Part shown: piece by piece, positions 45,277 through 57,421 of the stretch
Position numbering within the stretch: position 1 is the stretch's first letter
How the letters are laid out: the number at the start of each line of letters is the position of its first letter
Assembly (NCBI GenBank): GCA_033398695.1
Contig: CM065803.1
Coordinates: 103,094,001-103,158,000, forward strand
DNA: 64,000 nt
Origin: Orobanche coerulescens
Taxonomy: Eukaryota; Streptophyta; Magnoliopsida; Lamiales; Orobanchaceae
Reading direction: 5' to 3'
Program-made: the position numbers and the translations under genes
Notes under the pieces: model-generated
The model's input: the letters and a program-made list of their open reading frames with translations, nothing else
Database searches by the model: none
What the model was told of the DNA's origin: nothing

Positions 45277-45443
45277 AGCTCTAATAACCGAAGGTTTTCC
45301 AAAGTAGAGAACATCAAGCGATGTCCAAACAAGAAGTCCTGTCGCAGCAGATATATTGGTGTTCAAAATTGCTATTGATGAAACTATATTTGCAGCATAT
45401 GGTGCTCCACCATTAAAACCCGACCATCCCATCCACAGCAGCC
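45277..45443 (-). pseudogene. captured exon of an AMT2-type ammonium transporter gene
   Basis: One exon-like block bounded by AG at 45444-45445 and GTGAGT at 45276-45271. It encodes [39 protein letters not shown] and [14 protein letters not shown]. This is a pore-forming membrane part of the AMT/MEP family, of the AMT2 rather than AMT1 type (GWSGFNGG instead of GWYGFNPGS). The rest of the transporter is missing. It lies on the same strand as, and upstream of, the DRP1 exons, so a chimeric transcript is possible. Confidence 0.87.
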
Positions 45444-45555
45444 CTGCTTCGGCGAGCATAAGAAGTATATTATTCAGAACATATCTTATATTACGATGCT
45501 GAAGATAGTCTCAAATTAAGATATCATAAAGTGTATTACTGTTAAAATAAGCAAC

Positions 45556-45912
45556 GGAGACGGCGTCGACGGCGGCGTAAGGAGCGGAGGAGGAAGACTC
45601 TGACCTCTAAAAATACCGCCTCCAAGAACAAAGAAAGCACCCTTGTAGATATCAAAGAGTCATCGAACTCGCACAATCTGTGCGTCTGCGCTGTATATGT
45701 CTTCCCCTTGCCACCTTGCTAATCTGGAAGGATGAAGCAGGCCTCTCGGTGGAAAAAGGGAGATGATGAAGCAGATAGGTGGAGGGGGTGAACGGTGATG
45801 GGAGAAGTCAAGATGAAATCGGTCTGGAGATGAAGACAAAAGCAGAGGGAAAAAAACACAGAGAAACACGTTTTCGACCAATACACCCTTCACACTTTTA
45901 GAGTAGTAGGAA
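45556..45912 (-). repeat. internal duplication of CACTA-1, copy 1
   Basis: Near-identical to 47749-48105. Minus-strand frames in both copies encode the same Pro/Ser-rich peptide (PDRFHLDFSHHRSPPPPICF), of no recognised family. The segment may be 5' UTR or a further captured fragment. Confidence 0.88.
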
Positions 45913-45977
45913 CTAACCGTTTCATCTTGAATCTCCTTTACAGACCTTGCATACGCAATTCCTCGATTCATTAACCT

Positions 45978-47748
45978 CTCTTAAAAATAATAAATATAAA
46001 AAGAAAAAGATGTGTTAGGATAGGACTAATTCACCAGTGCTAACTATGAGGCACTCCCCCAAATTGGTCAGGGCGTTGATCTCTCTCCTCGGATAGAAAA
46101 ATCCACCCAGTTGGGAATTCACACAACAGGATCTTCAGTGTCCCCTTTAGAATAGCAGCGGGAGAATGATAGCAAAAATAAATTCTGGAATAATGGCCTA
46201 AACAATTTTAACATATACTCAAAGACGAAAACAAGACAAGAAATAACCTGAGTTACAAAAATGATTATCGATACCTGGTTGGCCGAGAAGAAGAAACTAA
46301 GATGAAACGATATAACCAGCACAAAGCTCCAGAGAAAGACTTAGAAAGAACATTCCACTGTAACCGCAGAAGATATCTGAAGATCACAATAAACTGACAA
46401 AAACAAAAACCTCTGACCAGAAAAAATCAGTAACGCTGAGGAGCAGACTAAATGAGACTCGAAAGCATAAGAAAACCACATAACACATAGATAAGACTAA
46501 TATGCCTAATGAACACATCAACAACTATATTCAAACACATCATAAACACAGAGTCACTAATTTCCTAAAACGTTTAAAGGTACGCGTCGTCCTCTCAAGA
46601 GGCCTGTCGGTCGCAAGGTTTCCAACCTATATACCCAAAAACATAAGAAAACCACGTTAACATGTAGATAAGCCAAAAAAGCACAACACTTTTAATAACC
46701 CGCCAAACAAAAAAACAAATAATATTCCTGTCACCTAAAAAACACAGCAGCCAAATTACAACTACGCAAATAAAAGCAACGAAAACAAAAACCTCGAACC
46801 ATACAAGGAAAAGTACCATGCGAACAAGCAGAAGCGCCCAAAAAAACTATTATACAACCTGCTCATTTGTATCAAGCAAAACAAAAAAAACACTTAAAAA
46901 CTCAACATATATCATAACACTCAAGTGTAAGAAAACAAACAGGCAAACCGTAATTAAAAACCCGTAACTGAGACATCATTGAACCTACCGAGCCAATCTC
47001 CTACACCCCCAAAATTGACAGTCCACATACACCCAAATAGTAATTCTTTATATCCAACCAACCTAGTAATTCATTATAACGTTTTCGCAACACCTCGAAT
47101 AAAATAAACAAGCAATGAGCTAATATAACCACAGGCACCAAAACAAACCCAAAACAAAGAACAACCATCCAAATTAAACAAACACTGAACCACCTAAAAC
47201 AAAAGACAAAATAAACAGACACTGAACTACCCAAAACAAAGGACAACTCAAAAATAGACAGAACAAAATAAACAGACACTGAACCACCCAAAACAAAGGA
47301 CAATCCAAAAATTGACATACATAAAAAAACTCCAATACTCTAAAAATATGCCACAAAAGAGCAAGCAATCTGTAAAAAAAGAACGTAATGAAACAAGAGA
47401 CAGAAAAAGCGCAAAACCTAATAAAAAAGAAAAACAAACACACATGAGTAGAGACATCCAAACATATAAATATACAAATACTGAATCACAGGCAGAATCG
47501 AAACAGGCTGTACACTCAGAAAACACCCACCCACAAACCAGACGATAAGAAATAGAAGACCAAATCAACCCAAAAGAAAAACAAAGCGACACAAAGCGCC
47601 GAGAAGAAAGGAAACACGATTCACAAAACAAGCGGTGATAAGAGAAACAAGTCGATCCAAACGCAAATCAAGCAGTGAGAAGAAAAATAAGGATTTTGTA
47701 TGATAAAATACTGAAGAGAGCTCGTCGGGGACGGCGTACGGATATATG
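45978..47748. other. CACTA-1 interior, A-rich, no gene recognised
   Basis: A-rich on the + strand. An imperfect tandem repeat of about 65 bp (AAATAAACAGACACTGAAC...CAAAACAAAGGACAA) lies at about 47160-47320 and produces hydrophobic minus-strand frames that are not convincing genes. Confidence 0.55.
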
Positions 47749-48105
47749 GGAGACGGCGTCAACGGCGGTGTAAGGAGCGGAGGAGGAAGACTCTGACCTC
47801 TAAAAATACCGCCTCCAAGAACAAAGAAAGCAGCCTTGCAAAAATCAAAGAGTCATCGAACTCGCACAATCTGTGCATCTGCGCTGTATATGACTTCCCC
47901 TTGCCACCTCGCTAATCTAGAAGGATGAAGCAGGCCTCTCGGTGGAAAAAGGGAGCCGATGAAGCAGATAGGTGGAGGGGGTGAACGGTGATGGGAGAAG
48001 TCAAGATGAAAGCGGCCTGGAGATGAAGAGAAAAGCGGAGGAAAAAAAATGGAGAGAAACATGTTTTCGACCAATACACCCTTCACACTTTTAGAGTAGT
48101 AGGAA
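47749..48105 (-). repeat. internal duplication of CACTA-1, copy 2
   Basis: Second copy of 45556-45912, immediately inside the right subterminal repeats, so the duplication brackets the A-rich middle of the element. Confidence 0.88.
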
Positions 48106-48109
48106 ATGA

Positions 48110-48295
48110 AAAAGTTTATGACTGCTCAAGATCGTCACAAATATTTGGACTTGTGACTGCTCAAGACAGTCAGAACACTTGTGACAATCATTAACAGTCA
48201 CAAGAATTTGGATTTATAACTGTTTGGTCTTTGTGACTGTTATTGACAGTCACAAATCCATCGAGTTTCAATGTCACAAAATCTTGTATTTGGTG
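48110..48295. repeat. right subterminal repeats of CACTA-1
   Basis: Repeated TGTGACTGT / ACAGTCACAA words up to the terminus, matching the left end in inverted sense. Confidence 0.85.
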
Positions 48296-48303
48296 CAGTG
48301 TAT

Positions 48304-48500
48304 CTTGGTATTTCGCAGAACCTGCAACTTGCCCATTAAGATGCATGTCGAGGTTGACCCTAACCTTTCAGTTTTCTTGGTCGAACTACTCTAGTGAAAA
48401 TCTTAATATCACAAGCACATCCCTACTAAATCCTCAAGTCGAAGGTTCACAAATACCTATCACAACATTTCGATTCCGTCATTGACTGTCCCGAAGAGAA
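48304..48500 (-). repeat. copia LTR segment between CACTA-1 and element J
   Basis: A 197-bp island left between two insertions. It has no gene, and its position and composition suit the interrupted copia LTR. Confidence 0.5.
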
Positions 48501-49789
48501 TGTAACACCCCCAAATCCTATTGGGTTATTACAGTGCCGTGGACCCCACGCCAGGAGATCCACCAGGCGAACACAACTAAAATACATTAAATTAAACAAC
48601 AAGGGAAAATCATAGTCCTTGCCATGATATCCGACACAATATTCCGATAAGGAATTTCAACGACAACGATGGGCCTACATGGCCAAAAATAAAATACAAC
48701 AACATCCACGAGCATCTGCACGGGTAATACATAATGACAATGAGTGACAAACTGGAGAACATCCCAACTGACTGACCAACATGAACAACTCGGATTAGTA
48801 TCGTTCGAATGCCTCGTCGCCATCATCATGCCCCTGTGTCTCAACTCTCTCCTCGCAAGCACCTAAAACATGAAAACATATTCCGCCCCCACGGGGTCAG
48901 TCATCCAGATAATGAACATCAAATACATGTATAACATGGTATGCATCCAAAGGCGGAATGAAACGGTACAATGATAATAATAATACGAGATGCTCATAAA
49001 CCAAGGTAAGAACCAAGCATTCGTGAAACACTATGCCCACGGCATACTATTAATACCTGTTCAATAGGTTAGAACATAAGTGCCCAATGGCGAATCATAA
49101 TCACAGAGTACCACAATGAATTACACGACATGAACCAAACCAAAACTGAATTAAATATGAATCACAATGAATTACATGAAGATGAACCAAACCAGAACTG
49201 AATTAAATATGAATCATAATGAATTACATGAAGATGAACCAAACCAGAACTGAATTAAATATTAGAGTTAAATGACGAGTATCACAGTATGCCCAAATGA
49301 AATGTGTGAGTGCACAAGTAGCCGAGTGTCCGGAGCCCCGCATATACACCCACAACTTGGCCTAATTAGTCTCACGGAGGTACTTTACCGTGTGCACAAT
49401 CTAAATGTGTCTGAAGTCCCGCATATACACATGACCATAGTGTGCCCGAATATCATAGTATGCCCGAATGGAATGTGTGAGTGCACAAGTAGCCGAGTGT
49501 CCGGAACCCCGCATATACACCCGCAACTTGGCCTAATTAGTCTCACGGAGGTACTTTAACGTGTGCACAGTCTAAATGTGTCCGGAGTCCCGCATATACA
49601 CATGACCATAGTGTACCCGACTAAAAATTCCACACATACGTCACCCGGCCACGAAACACAATTCCGGAAGGTCACAAAAACAAAAGCAACCAAAATTCAA
49701 AGATTATCGAATTCACCAGAATGATAGTGTGCTGCCTTGAGTCGGCCAATACGATAATGATGACTCACGGATGGGCACTATCCTCGGCG

Positions 49790-50370
49790 GTCCAAATTCA
49801 ATTCCTCGATTACCATAGAATGGTCAATCGATAACAACGACGCAACAGATGAGAACTATCCTCGACAGCCCCAATTCAATACCTCGATTGCCTTAGAATG
49901 GCCAACCGATAACAATAATGCAGCGGATGATTCAATACCTCGATTGCCTTAAAACGGCCAATCAATAACAATGATACAACGAATGATTGAGCACCTCAAT
50001 TGCCTTAGAACGGCTAGTCGATAACAATGATACAATGAGTAATTGAGCACCTCGATTGCCTTAGAATGGCTAATCGATGACAATGATACAATGAATGATT
50101 AAACTCCTCGATTGCCTTAGAACGTCCAATCGATAACAATGATATAATGAATGATTGAGCTCCTTGATTGCCTTAGAATGGCCAATCGATAACAATGATA
50201 CAATGAATGATTGAACTCCACGATTACCTTAGAACGGCCAATCGATAACAATGATACAATGAATGATTGAACTCCTAGATTGCCTTAGAACGGCCAACCG
50301 ATATCAATGATACAATGAATGATTGAACTCCTCGATTGCCTTAGAACAGCCAATCGATAACAATGATACA
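49790..50370. repeat. 56-bp tandem repeat in LTR A (also in B and C)
   Basis: About ten units of roughly 56 bp with CTCGATTGCCTTAGAACGGC and CAATCGATAACAATGATACA. Equivalent arrays lie at about 55010-55590 and 60365-60945. Units are contiguous without spacers. Confidence 0.93.
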
Positions 50371-51296
50371 ATGAATGCCTCGGCACCTTTAATCGGATAC
50401 CGACGACGAAGATGAGAACGAATACGACAATGCCTTCAATCGGCCAGTACAACATGAATGACAGGACGCCAACATTAATAACAATGATTACAACAATGTC
50501 TTAGATCGACATCAATATTAACAACAACAATCGATACATCGATACTGCGAACCGGCTATCGACAATAACATTAACAACGAGTATCTCAATGCCTTACCGG
50601 CCATTAATGAACAGCAACATTTGGCATAATTGCCGAAAGGTATCGTATCGAATGATCCCTTAATATCAATGAACTCCTGAAGATACTAAGTCTCGGAATG
50701 ATACAACACATTCATACACATATATGATAACATTAATCTCATTGACTAGTACAAGTATAAAACTTGCCTCAACCGAAAGTGATGAAATCCTTCCACGAAC
50801 AGCGAATGGCGTCCTCCGATAAACACAAGTAATCGAACAACCTTGAATGAAATACAATTCATTCAATAATATAATATCAATCGAAATCAATACAATGACC
50901 GAAAGAAACTCTTTGAGGCATTTAATCGAACACTAAATGTTCAAAGTTCCTCAAGAACCTAAGAATCATCAATCGGATTGAACGAATCGAAGATATGGAT
51001 ATAAAATCCATAGAACACGATTAATAATGTTTACTAACATCAATTGATTCATCAAATTCGGACGAACAATGAAAATCAAGAAGAAATCCCGAAAATCAAA
51101 TTCTAGGAGATTTCAAGAAATTACCTCAATCCGATGAAGAACAACGATTTGATATTGATATAATCGAAAAGAATCCTCAAAAATGCTTAGAAATCGAGTG
51201 GAATCGACCAAAAACTCCATTTCCCGATTTTTCCCGTCGCTAGCTGCACCCGGGTGAAGAAATGATGAAAAAATGAGGTTTGGCCCGTCCTTGGCC

Positions 51297-51605
51297 TATA
51301 TATGGCCGACAGGGTTACGGCCGTAACCGGCAGGGCCTTACGGCCGTAACCGGCATTCGTCAAAAACTGCCCAGCGCCTGCTGATCGCTTATGGCCATAA
51401 CCGACAGGGCCTTATGGCCGTAACTCGGCACTTACGGCCGTACCCGGCAGGTCCTTACGGCCGTAACCGGCACTCGTCCGAACACTGCCTCGCACCCGTA
51501 CGACCGTAACTGACAGCCTTTACGACCGTAACCAGCATTCGTCCATCCATGTCTGCCAAGCACATACGGCCGTAACCGGCACCTTACGGCCGTAACTCGG
51601 CCAGG
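51297..51605 (-). promoter_or_regulatory. TTACGGCCGTAA array and TATA box in LTR A of element J
   Basis: The minus-strand TATA box (ATATATAGG, within 51297-51305) is preceded upstream by about ten TTACGGCCGTAA palindromes or variants between 51313 and 51600. The same arrangement is in LTR B (56517-56880) and C (61866-62135). Confidence 0.78.
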
Positions 51606-52141
51606 CCAGGCCCTGCTCCAAGAAGTGCGGCCGTGACTCGGTCGTGGCCACTCCGACGGCCCACACGACCCCGAAACACGAACCTGAATATGAATCGAAG
51701 ATACGGTTATGAAGTACTCGCAAAGACGAATCCAAGCGCTAAGAGAACACACGATTCCGACCACCCGAAAGCTCGAAATTCGACAACGTAAAGTAATTAC
51801 CCCAAACTTTGGGAAATTACGAAAATGGCCCAAAACGTCCGAAATACACGATACACGATCGAAACACCAAGACAAAGCTTGCAACACGAATAATAACATT
51901 AAATGAACTTACGAGAAACTCAAAAGAATAGTTTCAGACGAGATTCGCAAGAATCGATCTCAAGTGCGGAAAAGCCGCTTAAGAACACTGAACTCAACAA
52001 AACGATACCGAAACGAACTCGGATGACAAAAAGTGCAGAATTAATCATTCTCAGAATGAAAATACGGTCCTGAGAGAGTCATCAAAATGGACTTCCGTCA
52101 AAACAAGAAAATTACCGGAATCCAAAATTGCGGATATTACA

Positions 52142-52178
52142 TACTACCCCCCTTAAAAGAAGTTTCGTCCCGAAACTT
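52142..52178 (-). promoter_or_regulatory. polypurine tract and hairpin, internal region A of element J
   Basis: The minus strand reads AAGTTTCG-GGA-CGAAACTT (52178-52160), CTTTTAAGGGGGGTAGTA, then LTR A. It is identical at 57422-57458. Confidence 0.87.
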
Positions 52179-52538
52179 AAAACAAGTAGGGAGAAGCAAT
52201 ATCCCGCCAGGAAAAATCAACGAGATACACAAGAACAAGAATGATCACAATGAATGATAATGAATCGAAATCCAACAAGGATGAAGAATGACTCACCGGG
52301 GTGAAATGATAACGTAATGAGTGATAGCTCAAATGAAATGATTGCAACCATTGTTCCCCGTGAAATGAATGATTAGTTTGATAATTATAAGTCTCAACGT
52401 GATTGACATATGATGAATGGATTATATGAATGAATGAACGACAAATGAAATGAATGATTATACTATTACCGAGCAAGAATTAACTTGCTAAAAACCGGCA
52501 TTAGAACTCTATCGAGATCTACTGGCATTAGAACTCCT

Positions 52539-52735
52539 GCAGTATTTCCGTAGGTGTCCCGGGTTCCCACACAGAAAACAGACAATAGCTGGCACCGTAC
52601 ACCGAGTACTCACGTGTCCTGCTGAATCACAATTAAAGAAAACAACAGTCGAACTCGTCGTATGAGATGAAGATGCTCTCCCAGCACGAAGACGACTAGA
52701 AAAAGATCTCTTGGACGTCGGAGTCCGATGTCCCT
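52539..52735 (-). pseudogene. vestigial gag with CCHC knuckle, internal region A of element J
   Basis: A continuous minus-strand frame reads RSFSSRLRAGRASSS, FFNCDSAGHVSTRC and CFLCGNPGHLRKYC. The last is a complete CX2CX4HX4C knuckle (52580-52539). The one before it has lost its first Cys (Phe instead). This is the end of a chromovirus gag. Nothing of capsid or pol surrounds it, and no start codon context was found. Confidence 0.75.
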
Positions 52736-53034
52736 CTGACAGCTTTTTCCATACCGAGGCAGGAAGTCACATGATAATCATAGATCCCGTATGAAGATCG
52801 CATTATGATTACATTACGGAATGATGATAATGAGCATACATGCTCTAACATAATGGATGCATTAATAATGCCGTAAATGATCGTCGACATGACGTCGGAA
52901 TATGATAAGATCGCATGAAAGATCAAGTGAGGTGACATGATTATCTGATGAAATTCCTGAAATGATTATCTTGAACAAGTTAACAAGGTCGAAAATTCGA
53001 TCCACAAGATCAACAACTGAACCGTGAGATGGAG

Positions 53035-53310
53035 TGGATGATTAATGAATTAACTGAGCAATGAGATTGACTGAGTGATGAATGAATTAACTGAGCGATG
53101 AGATTAACTGAGTGATGAATGAATTAACTGAACAATGAGATTGATTGAGTGATGAATGAATTAACTGAACAATGAGATTGACTGAGTGATGAATGAATTA
53201 ACTGAACAGTGAGATTGACTGAGTGATGAATGAATTAACTGAGCAATGAGACTGACTGGATGATGAATGAATTAACTGAGCAGTGAGACTGACTGAATGA
53301 TGAATGAATT
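53035..53310. repeat. about 36-bp tandem repeat in internal region A of element J
   Basis: Seven to eight units of GTGATGAATGAATTAACTGA followed by GCAATGAGATTGACTGA. The counterpart is at about 58395-58675. Confidence 0.93.
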
Positions 53311-53710
53311 AATATGATCGACAAGATAAAATGATGATTGAGGATTGTTAACTGATGAATGAGTTGATCATTAGCACTTACACAAGTCACACGTGCTCCA
53401 AAACAATTAGTCATGAATCAATCATAACAATAATATCACATATAGGTTTCAACAAAGCACGTATAATTAATGACATAATGAATGTATGAACATAAAGAGA
53501 ATCGAGTCCTTACACAGGTCATACGAAGCTTCAAGGTCTCACGATACTAGTCTTCACTGACGACGACTCGATAAATGAATGACTCGTGCAGTCGTACAAA
53601 TTTCACGACTCACAAAACCCGACTGTCCAGATTATCATAACCTGACAGTCCCACTACTACCGCATCGGTAGAGCCACATAACTCACATATCAGGGTATCT
53701 CACAACCCAA

Positions 53711-53723
53711 AGCTCTGATACCA
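53711..53723 (-). promoter_or_regulatory. primer-binding site, internal region A of element J
   Basis: The complement of AGCTCTGATACCA is TGGTATCAGAGCT, a perfect tRNA-Met type PBS 5 nt from LTR B. Confidence 0.93.
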
Positions 53724-53728
53724 TCTTC

Positions 53729-56700
53729 TGTAACACCCCCAAATCCTATTGGGTTATTACAGTGCCGTGGACCCCACGCCAGGAGATCCACCAGGCGAAC
53801 ACGACTAAAATACATTAAATTAAATAACAAGGGAAAATCATAGTCCCTGCCATGATATCCGACACAATATTCCGATAAGGAATTTCTACGACAACGATGG
53901 GCCTACATGGCCAAAAATAAAATACAACAACATCCACGAGCATCTGCTCGGGTAATACATAATGACAATGACTGACAAACTGGAGAACATCCCAACTGAC
54001 TGACCAACATGAACAACTCAGACTAGTATCGCTCGAATGCCTCGTCGCCATCATCATGACCCTGTGTCTCAACTCTCTCCTCGCAAGCACCTAAAACATG
54101 AAAACATGTTCCGCCCCCATGGGGTCAGTCATCCAGATAATGAACATCAAATACATGTATAACATGATATGCATCCAAAGGCGGAATGAAATGGTACAAT
54201 GATAATAATAATACGAGATGCTCACAAACCAAGGTTAGAACCAAGCATTCGTGAAACACTATGCCCACGGCATATTATTAATACCTGTTCAACATGTTAG
54301 AACATAAGTGCCCAATGGCGAATCATAATCACAGAGTACCACAATGAATTACACGACATGAACCAAACCAAAACTGAATTAAATATGAATCACAATGAAC
54401 TACATGAAGATGAACCAAACCAAAACTGAATTAAATATGAATCACAATGAATTACATGAATATGAACCAAACCAGAACTGATTAAATATTAGAGTTAAAT
54501 GACGAGTATCACATTATGCCCAAATGAAATGTGTGAGTGCACAAGTAGCCGAGTGTCCGGAGCCCCGCATATACACCCGCAACTTGGCCTAATTAGTCTC
54601 ACGGAGGTACTTTACCGTGTACATAGTCTAAATGTGTTTGGAGTCCCGCATATACACATGACCATAGTGTGCCCGACTATCATAGTATGCCCGAATGGAA
54701 TGTGTGAGTGCACAAGTAGCCGAGTGTCCCCGCATATACACCCGCAACTTGACCTAATTAGTCTCACAGAGGTACTTTACCTTGTGCACAGTCTAAATAT
54801 GTCCGGAGTCCCGCATATACACATGACCATAGTGTGCCCGACTAAAAATTCCACACATACGCCACCCGGCCATGAAACACAATCCCGGAAGGTCACAAAA
54901 ACAAAAGCGACCAAAATTCAAAGATTACCGAATTCACCAGAATGATAGTGTGCTGCCTTGAGTCGGCCAACACGATAATGATGACTCACGGATGGGCACT
55001 GTCCTCAGCAGTCCCAATTCAATACCTCGATTACCTTAGAATGGTCAATCGATAACAACGACACAACAAATGGGAACTATCCTCGATAGCCCCAATTAAA
55101 TACCTCGATTGCCTTAGAATGGCCAACCGATAACAATAATGCAGCGGATGATTCAATACCTCGATTGCCTTAAAACGGCCAATCGATTACAATGATACAA
55201 CGAATGATTGAGCACCTCGATTGTCTTAGAACGGCCAGTCGATAACAATGATACAATGAGTAATTGAGCACCTCGATTGCCTTAGAATGGCTAATCGATG
55301 ACAATGATACAATGAATGATTGAACTCCTCGATTGCCTTAGAACGTCCAATCGATAACAATGATATAATGAATGATTGAACTCCTCGATTGCCTTAGAAC
55401 GGCCAATCGATAACAATGATACAATGAATGATTGAACTCCTCGATTGCCTTAGAACGGCCAATCGATAACAATGATACAATGAATGATTGAACTCCTAGA
55501 TTTCCTTAGAACGGCCAACCGATAACAATGATACAATGAATGATTGAACTCCTCGATTGCCTTAGAACGACCAATCGATAACAATGATACAATGAATGCC
55601 TCGGCACCTTTAATCGGCTACCGACAACGAAGATGAGAACGAATATGACAATGCCTTCAATCGGCCAATACAACATGAATGACAGGACGCCAACATTAAT
55701 AACAATGATTACAACAATGTCTTATATCGACATCAATATTAACAACAACAATCGACACATCGATACTGCGAACCGGCTATCGATAATAACATTAACAACG
55801 AGTATCTCAATGCCTTACCGGCCATTAATGAACAGCGACATTTGGCATAATTGCCGAAAGGTATCGTATCGAACGATCCCTTAATATCAATGAACTCATG
55901 AAGAGACTAAGTCTCGGAATGATACAACACATTCATACACATATATGATAACATTAATCTCATTGACTAGTACAAGTATAAAACTTGCCTCAACCGAAAG
56001 TGATGAAATCCTTCCACGAACAACGAACGACGTCCTTTGATAAACACAAGTACTTGAACAACCTTGAATGAAATACAATTCATTCAATAATACAATATCA
56101 ATCTAAATCAACACAACGACCGAAAGAAACTCTTTGAGGCATTTAATCGAACACTAAATGTTCAAAGTTCCTCAAGAACCTAAGAATCATCAATCGGATT
56201 GAACGAATGGAAGATATGGATATACAATCCATAGAACATGATTAATAATGTTTACTAACATCAACTGATTCATCAAATTCAGAAGAACAATGAAAATCAA
56301 GAAGAAATCCCGAAAATCAAATTCTAGGAGATTTCAAGAAATTACCTCAATCTGATGAAGAACAACGATTTGATGTTGATATAATCGAAAAGAATCCTCA
56401 AAAATGCTTAGAAATCGAGTGGAATCGACTAAAAACTCCACTTCCAGATTTTTCCCGTCGCCAGCCGCACCCGGGTGAAGAAATGATGAAAAAATGAGGT
56501 CTGGCCCGTCCCTGGCCTATATATGGCCGACAGGGTTACGGCCGTGTAGCGGAGCCTTACGGTAATCGCATTCGTCAAAATCAGCCCGGCCGGCGCCTGC
56601 CGATCGCTTATGGCCGTAACCGACAGGGACTTACGGCCGTACCTCGGCACTTACGGCCGTACCTCGGCACTTACGGCCGTACCTCGGCACTTACGGCCGT

Positions 56701-57421
56701 ACCTCGGCACTTACGGCCATCCCCGACAGGTCCTTACGGCCGTAACCGGCACTCGTCCGAACACTGCCTGGCACCCGTACGGCCGTAACTGACAGCCCTT
56801 ACGGCCGTAACCAGCATTCGTCCAGCCATGTTTGCCGAGCACGTACGGCCGTAACCGGCACCTTATGGCCGTAACTCGGCCAGGCCAGGCCCTGCTCCAA
56901 GAAGTGCGGCCGTGACTCGGCCGTGGCCACTCCGATGGCCCGGACGACCCCGAAACACGAACCTGAATATGAATCGAAGATACAGTTACGAAGTACTCGC
57001 AAAGACGAATCCAAGCGCTAAGAGAACACATGATTCCGACCACCCAAAAGCTCGAAATTCGACAACAGAAAGTAATTACCCCAAACTTTGGGAAATTACG
57101 AAAATGGCCCAAAACGTCCGAAATACACGATACACGATCGAAACACCAAGCCAAAGCTTGCAACATGAATAATAACATTAAATGAACTTACGAGAAACTC
57201 GAAACAATATTTTCGGACGAGATTCGCAAGAATCGATCTCAAGTGCGGAAAAGCCGCTTAAGAACACGGAACTCAACAAAACGATACCGAAACGAACTCG
57301 GATGACGAAAAAGTGCAGAATTAATCATTTTTAGAATGACGATACGGTCCTGAGAGAGTCATCAAAATGGACTTCCATCAAAAAAAGAAAATTACCGGAA
57401 TCCAAAATTACGGATATTACA
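53729..57421 (-). repeat. LTR B (shared middle LTR) of element J
   Basis: 3693 bp. It serves as 5' LTR to internal region A and 3' LTR to internal region B. It has a private expansion of a 20-bp palindrome-bearing unit at about 56630-56720. Confidence 0.93.
56517..56880 (-). promoter_or_regulatory. TTACGGCCGTAA array in LTR B with a 20-bp expansion
   Basis: Near the TATA box the palindromes are damaged (GTTACGGCCGTGTAGCGGAG). From 56630 to 56720 the unit ACTTACGGCCGTACCTCGGC is repeated about five times; the other LTRs have one to two related copies. Confidence 0.8.

Larger units (their letters stand above)
42797..48300. mobile_element. CACTA-1: non-autonomous (Pack-type) CACTA transposon
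   Basis: The left end is CACTACACCAGAATCCC and the right end is the complement of CACTGCACCA, with TSD TAT at 42794-42796 and 48301-48303. Many GTGACTGT / ACAGTCAC subterminal words lie within 350 bp of the left end and 190 bp of the right end. No transposase was recognised. The interior holds fragments of two host genes with introns (44132-45125 and 45277-45443) and a duplicated segment. This is the Pack-CACTA pattern. Confidence 0.92.
48501..52141 (-). repeat. LTR A of element J
   Basis: 3641 bp, TGTAACACCCCCAAATCC to GCGGATATTACA on the + strand. It contains a diverged duplication (two copies of about 175 bp at 49286-49620, phrase GAGTGCACAAGTAGCCGAGT), a 56-bp tandem array (about 49790-50370), and a TTACGGCCGTAA promoter array. 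Confidence 0.93.

Noticed and set aside
47001..47631. Overlapping hydrophobic minus-strand ORFs resembling membrane proteins
   Set aside because: The A-rich + strand gives Phe/Leu/Val-rich antisense frames; a local 65-bp tandem repeat creates the apparent periodicity; no family motif.
49790..50370. Regular 56-bp repeats that could be taken for a CRISPR array
   Set aside because: Units are contiguous variants of one sequence without unique spacers, lie in a plant LTR and recur in all three LTRs.
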